Part shown: in pieces, positions 55,399 through 64,000 of the stretch | How the letters are laid out: each line of letters opens with the position of its first letter | Numbering within the stretch: position 1 is the first letter of the stretch | From: Zygnema circumcarinatum | Taxonomy: Eukaryota; Streptophyta; Zygnematophyceae; Zygnematales; Zygnemataceae | DNA: 64,000 nucleotides | Assembly: GCA_037447605.1 (NCBI GenBank) | Contig: CM074808.1 | Location: forward strand, 823,665-887,664 | Reading direction: 5' to 3' | The notes under the pieces: model-generated | What the model saw: only the letters and a program-made list of their open reading frames with translations | Databases searched by the model: none | What the model was told of the DNA's origin: nothing | Translations under genes and position numbers: made by a program

Positions 55399-55517
55399 CC
55401 CGCCATGGCGCCGCCCAGCCGAGCGTGCCTCCCTGCACTCCCTTGTTGGCAGTGGAGCCGGAACAAACCCGGGAAAGGAGCAAGCACTCTCTGTGTCGAC
55501 GCGGGAGGCACGCAGCC

Positions 55518-58500
55518 ATGGCGGGCCTCTTGGAGAAGGCTTTCGCTCTGCGTTCCTGCAGTTCTCCCCTTGCAGCGGCTGATCCTTTTCTGAAGCAGTT
55601 GCACAGAGGCTCTTCACGCCATGGCCGCTTCATCACCATACGCTGCGCTGCAAATTCTGTCGAAGTGGATGCACCCGCTACTGCTTCTGTCAGCGACACA
55701 GGCAGCAGTGCAGTCAGGTATACGCTTTGCAGGGCCCTTGCTAGTGATGAAGCTCTTACAGGCGAGGCCCGTACCTTGATGTTTCTCCTCGAACAGGTTG
55801 AGGCGTCTCTTTTTCGAAAGAAAGCTCAAACACTGTTGTGCACTAGCCCTTGTTCTCACACGAGCCACATGCTCATGCAGCTTGTACACTGGTTGGTTGA
55901 ATTCTGGCCTCCTTTGCCTGCTTGCAGACTTGACGCAGCTGCAGTTTCCGAGAAAGCAGGCCAGAGACTGGCAGAGTCGCAAGTGCCTGGGAAGAGTCTT
56001 GGCATCCCTGAGGCCTCTGAATGGCGCGCTGCCTCTTTTCCAAAGTCAGCTGAGGAGTTCCTTAAAGCAGTTAGAAGCCCTGCCTTTCAGGAGGTGTTTA
56101 GTAGCCCTGTAGGGGCTGCCAGCGCCGCCTATGGCATTGTTCGGACTGGATATTTCGTGACTCAGGCCCTCTATACTGCACGAACAATCAACTTTCGGCC
56201 TGCAGCAGGAGTCCTCAAGGTAGAATTGGCTTTGCTTTTGCTTTTGTCCGTTTTGAATGACAGAAAAAGGTGAAAGAGAATGTATTGATAGGCATTAGTG
56301 TTATTGTGCTGTGTTTGAGGTCCTTTTTCCAGTAGTGGGCTATTGATGTCAAGTTGAGTGCATGGATGATCTTGCAAAATTGATGGCAAATTGTCGTCAA
56401 CCCTCTGAGCATGACATGCAAAGATATGCTTTTCGTGTCTTCGAGTTGAGAGTATGAGCTTGAATTGTAATGGAATTCAGTTTAGGGAAGTGGACAGAGA
56501 GGGGAGCGGAAAAGACAGCCGTAAAAGAAGAGGATGTTTGATGCAGGGAGGCGTGCCCGCAAACCCAGCGGATATTCTCAAGTTGGTGGAGCGCATGAGT
56601 CCAACACTGGGCAGCATTGCTGAGCTTTATCGCAGAGATGCGGAGAACATACGCAGAGGGTACTACAAACGGCCATTGGATATGGATCCTCGGCATCGGC
56701 AGTGGAATCCGCAATACATTCGAGAGGGACTAAACATTTTTGTCAAGTTCTCTAATGATACATTGGCAAGGCGTAATCGTGAAGGTTAGTTCCGTGAGTG
56801 TTTAATTCGATAATTCTTTTGCTTCTCTCTGCTCGGGCAGGCGGAAAGAAATGTTCATAAATGAAACTCATTGTCTGGAATGGCAGGCCGGACTGAAACT
56901 CGGGAGCAATCGGAAGAAGCTCGACGGAACCCTGCACTCTACCCTGAATACTATCTTCAGGTTAAAGGAAACTCCATCCAATTTTGAACCCTGTTCTGAC
57001 ATTTTGCTTCACTTGTATGGCTCTGCTCTCATGCCGGGTTCCCTACTCACGTTTTGCAGTTGGTCTTCTCATCACTTGTCCACGCAGAATTTCCATTTTC
57101 AGGATGGTTGGCTGTCAGAATTCTCAGCAAAGGCGTACGACATTGCTACAGAGACCTTTTTCCTAGGATCGCAGGTATCTTGAGTCCACCCTCCCAGCAT
57201 GCAATGGGGGGAACATAGCATTGGCCTCCTTTGCTTGTACCATGGAACGAGAAGATGCTCCTCCACTCTCCGTTCGCCTTGGAAGAGCAGAACGTGGAAT
57301 TCTAGAGTTACGTTGTTGCCTAAACACCAGATTGGATTGCCACAAGTTTTTTTTATCTACATTAATCCTCTTTGAATGATCGATAGGCCCACTTTTCTCC
57401 GACTCCTTTTGGCGCTTCCGCAGGATGCCATGCAGCGAGGTGGACTGATCCCTCTGCACTTCTTCATGAAGGGGCGGAGTGAGAAATCAACGCGTCTGCT
57501 TGACCTGGCATGTGGAACAGGCCGCTATCTTACGTTCATAAGGGATAATTACCCGCACATGCCTTTGGTTGGGGTAAGCACTGGGTTGGTTGGAATGTTG
57601 GAGAAGCGTCGGCTTGAATAAGGAGTTTCGGGATTGAGTGGGTTAAGAAATCATTTCTGAATGTTGGTAGAGTTTGACAGGATGTGATGTTTTGGCTTGC
57701 ATTGATAGTTCTGAATTTCTGACTTCTTGCAGGTGGACCTTTCCCCCTTCTATTTGGAAAATGCCCGTGAAAATATGGCTTATTTCACTGGTGAGGTTTG
57801 CACTTATAAACGCTAAGTCAACTAAATTCTGGATAAGACAGCATCTTGCTGCACTTATTCCTACAATATAACTGATTCCCATAGGTTTCGTGGATCTCTG
57901 TTAACTTAATGTTTCTTGGCTCTTCTAGTGTTACAGAGTGTAGCCTACTTAAAATGTAGCAATGGTTTGTCCTGCTCTTAATCAATCAGCGTCTCAAAGA
58001 GTGAGCTGAAATCTTGCGCTGCAGATTTTGACAAGCAAGTGAATGGCGATAGGAGAGTCGCGTGCACGGAATTCATTCAAGCGGCAGCTGAAAATGTGCC
58101 TTTGGAAAGCAGCTCTCTCGATGTGGTGGGTGTTTTCTTAAAAGGATTCGTAGCTAGCAACTTCTTCAAGGATTTTTTCCACAACTTGTACTACTTAAAA
58201 AAAAACATATGATGAATTAAGACATATCGTTCATCGTGCGAGTTTATACCTTCTGCTTTTGTTTGTGCAAGGACCTCTGCTAATGTTAATGACAGGCCTC
58301 TGTTAATGTGAAGCATTGGCGTGCAATTTCCCCATGTTCCTTTCATACATCGTACATATTAATTTGGAGTTGTAAAGCCTGAGCATCTAGTCTCCCCTGT
58401 TCCTGTGGTAGTCACCTCAGCATCACAACTGACTCCTTTGCTTTGTCTGATGTGACCAGATATCTTGTGTATACCTCTTCCACGAGCTGCCTCCGGATGC

Positions 58501-59323
58501 AAGGACGAATGTTGTGAAGGAGATGCATCGGTTGCTTAAGCCGGGAGGAATTGTTATTTTCAATGACTCAATGCAGGTGTGTTTCCCTTTGCTACGCAGT
58601 CGCTCTTTTCAAAGCAAAATTGGCACTCCGGAAAAATTAACTCGAGTTGGACTGCTCAATTTGCCAATTTTTCAATGCAATTCATATATATTATGTGCTG
58701 CAGATTGCCAGACATCGCCCACATTACTTTGTGTTTGTCAGTCCTTTGATGATATGCTCCTTCAACTTAATCGTCTCTCTTTTTTCTATTACAGCTGAAT
58801 TTAAACTCAGGCTTTGGGGTGTTGAAATCTATGTTCCTAGCGATAGCTGAACTCTTTCATATTCTCTAGTTGTCACGCATCTATTTGCCAGTTACCTTAA
58901 TACTGCCAGATTCTTTTATGTTGCCAACTGGCAAAATAATCATGTCTAAGAGACACTGCAAGAAAACTAGTGTTAGCTTTTGTCGTAGACGCTCTTGTTC
59001 AGCTTTGCCAGTGCTTAACTTTCTGGCTATTTCCATGGCATGTTTGGTGGCTGCAGCGCATTGACCGACCTGAATATAACTTCTCACTCTTTCCCGAGAA
59101 CTACCATGAGCCCTATTTCCTGAGCTATGTGGACACAGACCTTCCCGCCCTCTTTGGCGCCGCGGGCTTCATCCTTGAGAGTTCTGCGATCGTTCACGTT
59201 TCCAAGGTACACCACCTGCACTCTGAGATTGCCTTCATGTAGCCCCTGTTATCCCTTTGCCTGGCACATGTGAATGACCTCATTATGGAGCATTTGCAGG
59301 TACTTTGCTTCCGGAAGGCCTGA
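55518..59323 (+). CDS. Plastid-type SAM-dependent methyltransferase
   Basis: Eleven exons: 55518-55717, 55928-56219, 56547-56784, 56887-56960, 57103-57174, 57424-57573, 57733-57790, 58025-58125, 58460-58576, 59057-59206 and 59300-59323; 491 residues, all GT/AG and in phase. The start MAGLLEKAFALRSCSSPLAA with a basic Ser/Arg-rich continuation to about residue 50 looks like a plastid transit peptide. A helical region follows (VGAASAAYGIVRTGYFVTQA), then YPEYYLQDGWLSEFSAKAYD. The Rossmann methyltransferase core has motif I LLDLACGTGRYLTFIRDNYP, the acidic VDLSPFYLENAREN and the post-II ISCVYLFHELPPDAR with LLKPGGIVIFNDSMQ (motif III). The C-terminus is FGAAGFILESSAIVHVSK. It resembles uncharacterised cyanobacterial/plastid type-11 methyltransferases such as those annotated At4g29590-like (from memory). 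The substrate is unknown. Confidence 0.85.
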
Positions 59324-60819
59324 ACTACAGTTTATTTCTACGTTGGAGTTCAGCCAGCCTGCACTTAAGTACGGTTTCTTTAGAAAAGATGCTATAGTTG
59401 GCAGTGTTTAGTTACAAACGAGGGAGCTTGTTTGTCTGTCCTTTCTGACTGGCAGTTAGTTTCCGAGGCCACCTGTTCATAGTAGGCTTCTAGCGTTTAT
59501 TGGTCCACCAGAAGCATGGTACTGCCTCATTATTCCCAGATGAGGTGTGTGCTTTTCTGAGGGAGATTTAGGAAGGCGGGATGGGAGTATAGTGAAAGTC
59601 TATAGTTAAAATAGCTGGATAGTTTAAATGTCGACCTAGAGTTTAAGGGGTTGCCGTTTATGTGGCCTGCCATTACCTTGACGGCTTCTTACCTCATAGT
59701 TAGATACAATACTATCTGAATGTAACTACTTTACTACTTTACTATACTACTTTACCACACGGCACCACTAGTTACATATGTCCTTCTCACATCCAGCAAG
59801 AGAGGGGCGCGTTGCCGTTTAGAGGATTTCTGGTGCCTGTCCCGGCCTGTGCCTACCCGACTGTCCTTTTTGAGGTCCTCTTTTCCAGAGCATATCTGAT
59901 TGTGTGGTTCTGGCTTCGTAATATTTGTCCATTCCCTCATCCGTGGGCCATTGTAAACTTCCCGTGCTTATCAGATGGTCGTTGTGGCGATCCTTGCCAT
60001 TGATATCTGACAGTCATTGTGATTCGATTCTTCTTTGCAACTATTGAACGGTTCTCGTGATACGATGTTTCAACTGTCTTCCCGATGGTTCTTGTGAGGC
60101 GACCCTCTACCAGACTGGTTTGCGTCTCTTGCCAACAAGAGAAATTTGCATTGAACAAGTTAGTGTCGTCGCAACTATATCAATTGTCTGTGAGAATCTG
60201 TGAGAAAAATACTTTTCGGCACTACCTTTTTTTGTTCAAGTTTAATAGCATATACTGCATGTGGTTTAGTGAAGTTACTTATTTCTAAAGAAAAAATGAA
60301 TTGGAGCGAGGATTTTCAACAGGGTCCCAACATGTGGCAATTGAAGGCATTGCAAGCATGTCTAGCGTATGTCGGGCATACATCCTGGTGGGAAGTTGGG
60401 GAAGCAGAAGAGAATGCCTCGAGCACTGATTCATCCCCAAGGCACCCAACCTTCTTTCACTGACTCCCTCCACGCTTTATTGAAGTCACCATACGATATA
60501 AACCAATCGACTCTCTACTTCAGCTCCCATTCAGAACTGCTGATCACCTGCTGCACGTTCACATACATTGAAACTCGCTTGCACAATTTCTCCATATGCT
60601 AACAACCTGCCTCCAAGAGCCCTTTGGTAAGCACGGTAAAGTAAAAAAAAAAGTACTAAGCCTCGCAATTCTTGCTGAGAGCCTCCTTGGAACAGAATGA
60701 CTTGGAGCACCACCCTGTCAGGAATTGTCTGCCTTGTAATTTACCGGGCGGGTTTTCATCGTCCACACAGGCTGTAAGCCCCGAAAGATTACGTTGATAA
60801 GCAGGAAAAGCGACCGAAA
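59324..60819. other. Spacer between two convergent methyltransferase genes
   Basis: Expected to hold the 3' untranslated regions of both genes. AT-rich, with a repeated TTTACTACTTTAC near 59727-59757. No gene or clear repeat otherwise. Confidence 0.55.
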
Positions 60820-63334
60820 TTAGGTCTTTGCGTCCTGTAACTCCTTCCGTTCAAGCACAACAACGCATTCCACATGGGGCGTCTGCGGGAACATATCCAC
60901 AGGCTGCACACTTTTCAAGCGGTACATGCCCTCCTGCCCTTCCTGCCATATATCACATGGCACAGCATGTCAGTCTTCCTCCTAGCAAATTCTTAGCCAA
61001 TATTTGCAATCAGGATATGAGCCCAACCAACGATTCACAGAAAACCATTCAGTCCCCAAAAAAATATGACGCCAATATCTTTGGACAATAACAATGACCG
61101 ACACAGGATTTCAATTAGAATACAAACCTCTCCATGGCAGAGTATGTCGATATCACGAACACAAGTGGCTGGGTTGCAAGACACATATACGATGCGAGAG
61201 GTTCCTGATCCGTTCAGAAACCGAAGAAGCTTCGGATGCATGCCCGGTCGATTAGGATCTGCATCATCCCAAACAAGAATCACGAATTTTCCGCGTTCAT
61301 TTGGCTGTAACGAATGGGTGATTTCAGATTCAAGGGAATTCTCTTGCAACAACTAGTCCTACAAGCCTCGTGTTCAGCCAAACACTGACCTTAGGTTAGA
61401 AATCTCATTTGGAAACTCTAAACAAAAGAAAAGATGCAATAGTGCCAAGATTTGGAAACGGCGGAGTGGGAGGGGGAGGGAGAGGGGGAGGGAGAGGGGG
61501 AGGGGAAGGTGGGTAGGGCGGGGGGTCTGTGTGAGCCCTGAGGTTTATGAGACAATGAATGTTCAAGAGAAGACTTCTATGTGGGTTCTCAGGAGACCCA
61601 AAGGCCTAACTATATCAATAAGTTCTACATGAACCTTCCATTTACCTGTAATGACAACATCAGGACGAGGGAATTCCGTCGCAAAGTCGTTTTGCAGCTT
61701 GTTCAGGTCTCCTTGAAAGAAGGATGCGTTCTTTATTCCATTCCTCTCCGCATTTCGACGAGCATCAGCGACCGCTTCTGAGTTCAGTTCATAGCCGTAA
61801 ACGTGGTCAACTCTGCTCAAAGGAGTCAGCAGAGAAGGGGAAGAGTCAGTGCGTTTTGCTGCTCAGCAGCATACCCTTAAATGGAGGAATAAAACAACAG
61901 TATGAGACCCAACAATGTTCAAATTTAGCATGGGATTTTTTGGACACTGTTGGCTATAAAAGCTCAGTGCATATACACAACAGCATACAAGGAGATAGGG
62001 TTCATGGTTACGAGTTTCAGGTCAATGTTTCGTATATAGAACGTGGCTATCTAGGCATGCTTAACTTTGAAACCTACTGAACTCATGAGAATGAAAGTAT
62101 TGTTTTACTTTGATGCCATCGATAAGCCAATAGTTCCCGTGCCGCAGAAGAGGTCCAAAAGAACTTCTGAACCATCACCCTTCAAAGAGCATGCCGCTTC
62201 CACAAGGGCGTACAGAACTTCAGCCTGCAGAGAAAAAGACAGAAAAATTATGGGCATATAACAAGTTGTGCAAATGATCAAGAGTGTGGATATTAAAGTA
62301 AGAACAAACAAAAAAGAAAATGGAGCGACGGGAAAGTTTTGTGAATGCTTGCGAGTCAAACCTGTCGAGTGTTCGTTTGGAAGAAGGAACTCGCGGAAAT
62401 TTCAAAGTCCAAGCCTCGAAGCCTCTCTGTAATGGAGCGCTGACCAACGAGAAGGTTTTCTTTCCCTCCCACCGCACTATCACCGAGAGAAGAGTTGATG
62501 TTGTTCACTACACTCACCTGTAAACCAAGCGAGTCTTTCTCGCTTGTCAGCTGTACTCGCAGTGAGATGAGTTTTGCAGTCAAACAAACTACCAGACACT
62601 ACCACTGAAATAGGACAAGTGAAAGATGGAAAAGCTATCTACTATCTGCATACAGTCATGACAATCAGACCGACCATTAGTTGCTCTGCGAACTTTAGAA
62701 GGACGATATGACTACTTGACTGAATACTGGGAAGACTTGAGATACTTTGTTGCAAATAGATGAGCTCACCACTTGTGGATGGGCAGCAACGATCTCGTCA
62801 GCAAGAGACTTCAGAAGCTCGGGCTTATCCTCTTTAGTTGTGATATTGACACTGAGTTGAAGTGAGCCGGACTCTGCATCCCTGCACGGCGGGCCTTATC
62901 AGAACTCAAAACTGCATCGCTGACTAACTAACTCAGAACACCACCACTGACTAATCGTTTTCAAAATCACTTTATCTGCCTTCGTACTGCGTGCATGGCT
63001 TACTTCCCCTCGATTCAGAAACAAGGTTTGCATTTCAAAGATTTATGGGACTAATTACCGGCGAAACGAAACACATTTTTCTAAAATCGATGAAACATGC
63101 AGGTTGAACAATCTCAGGTCTCGTTCAAATGATCAAAACTTAAGAAACTATTTCAAAGCAGTATGCCAAACAATTGAATCTGTCAACTTTTGGACGATCT
63201 CTTCTAGCGACATCCTTTTTCTTACGCTGCAGTTTTCATGCTTTATACTCCTCTTTACTGCTATGCATTGTCCATGCAATGCGAATCCTTGTGCTGTAAT
63301 ATCCTATACAGATTTTTTTACAGCAGATGAGGAT

Positions 63335-63365
<31 letters not shown>

Positions 63366-63944
63366 CTCTCTCTCTAGCCAAGTGGCCAACCTTCCAGTCC
63401 GAATGGTGAGGTGCCGCAAAAACCCTTCCCGTGTCAGTGCATCATAAGGAGGAATTTCAGCTTGCCTTCGCTTGCAGTGCGCTTGCACAAGCGTTAAAAT
63501 CTGCAAAAAAACAGCTAAAGTCCTTTGATTCTGCATTAGTATTAGTATGACTTGACAGTTCCAACAATGGCTACACAGGAAACGACAGTGGATAATCGTT
63601 TTGCATTATTACTTCTGTTGTACTTTGCCTATTCCAGAACAAACCAATGCTGCTCCCCATATTCTAGAGGAAAGTAGTCAATTCCGACATACCTGATCGG
63701 CTACGGGATGCTGCAACATGCATGATTCGATCGGCAAAATTTTGTCGAATCGCCGTGGAGCATGCAGTCCGAGAGCAAACTGGTGCGGATTTGGCTCAAC
63801 TTTTCTTCGTCTCGGATCCGCAGAAGCAATTGTGGGAAAGGATGGTTCGATTGGATCGGACAAAGGCTCTGCCTCGTTCTGAGCATTAGGAGTTCGGCTC
63901 TCAGCGGATGGCAACCATATGCGACTGCCGAATGAGAATTCCAT
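60820..63944 (-). CDS. TrmA/RumA-type RNA (uracil-5-)methyltransferase, 5' end outside the window
   Basis: Eight minus-strand exons in phase: 63944-63693, 63500-63391, 62881-62770, 62517-62362, 62224-62109, 61812-61646, 61258-61128 and 60942-60820, 388 residues. The first exon listed begins at an acceptor (taccccag), so N-terminal exons lie beyond base 64000. It shows MEFSFGSRIW and GLHAPRRFDKILPIESCMLQ, then the RNA-binding SASSFFQTNTRQ, the SAM motif LLDLFCGTGTIGLSMASK, VYGYELNSEAVADARRNAER, PDVVITDPNRPGMHPKL and the catalytic SCNPATCVRDIDILCHGE, ending with VQPVDMFPQTPHVECVVVLE. This order matches the plant family of At3g21300 and bacterial RumA/TrmA. The SCNPAT cysteine is the nucleophile for C5 methylation of uridine in rRNA or tRNA. 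Iron-sulfur cysteines of RumA would be in the missing part. Confidence 0.9.
63335..63376. repeat. CT microsatellite in an RNA methyltransferase intron
   Basis: (CT)n tract of about 40 bases with two interruptions, just inside the intron after the exon ending at 63391; on the gene's sense strand it is GA-rich. Confidence 0.85.
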
Positions 63945-64000
63945 CTGGGGTACAGCCCAGCATTTACGTACAGAGGAAGGAAGGACGAAGGAAAAAAAAA

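Overview
This is a nuclear window from a green-lineage eukaryote, most likely a streptophyte (a charophyte alga or an early-diverging land plant). The evidence is GT-AG introns of about 90 to 1,400 bases, plastid transit-like N-termini, and plant-type families: a FAD2 oleate desaturase, STIG1 modules, a PATRONUS-like securin, SKIP22, an NFX1-like RING protein, an ECA-type calcium pump and the MPRPGPRPYE family. FAD2 has eight coding introns here, whereas angiosperm FAD2 coding regions are usually uninterrupted. The species cannot be fixed from the sequence. All exon structures were read by eye from splice signals, reading phase and family resemblance.

Layout. 0-1.5 kb: end of a minus-strand gene, perhaps RPA34/Mediator-associated-like. 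2.9-4.8 kb: a plant-specific gene with an MPKPGPKPYE start. 5.4-7.3 kb: two exons of an unrecognised gene whose intron carries an 887-base Mutator-like element. 7.3-12.3 kb: gene-poor, with a 361-base short element and GTACGG-rich repeats. 12.3-14.2 kb: secreted protein with three STIG1 modules. 16.4-19.0 kb (minus) and 19.6-21.4 kb (plus): eIF3i and SKIP22/FBXO7, head to head over 531 bases. 21.9-22.5 kb: a longer, inverted copy of the short element. 23.8-27.4 kb: FAD2. 28.5-28.9 kb (minus): an unassigned exon. 29.4-32.1 kb (minus): plastid-type triple-LysM membrane protein, divergent from a five-knuckle RS/RD-rich CCHC protein at 33.3-36.9 kb. 38.3-42.3 kb: intronless NFX1-like protein. 43.8-45.4 kb: securin-like protein. 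46.4-52.5 kb (minus): P2A calcium ATPase with a plastid-like N-terminal extension. 53.4-54.5 kb (minus): small plastid-targeted protein. 55.5-59.3 kb: plastid-type methyltransferase. 60.8-63.9 kb (minus): TrmA/RumA-type RNA methyltransferase, cut by the right edge.

There is no obvious single pathway; this looks like an ordinary gene-rich segment of housekeeping, plastid and cell-cycle genes. Shared features are G-boxes (CCACGTGG), often near CCAAT/ATTGG, upstream of many genes, and strand-biased GA-rich leaders just before several start codons. The most unusual items are the triple-STIG1 gene, a family of transposon remnants sharing an uncharacterised peptide motif (PSNVHGQ-like), a securin with DEN and D boxes, and the calcium pump with an apparent transit peptide. 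A 10-N assembly gap lies at 38226-38235.
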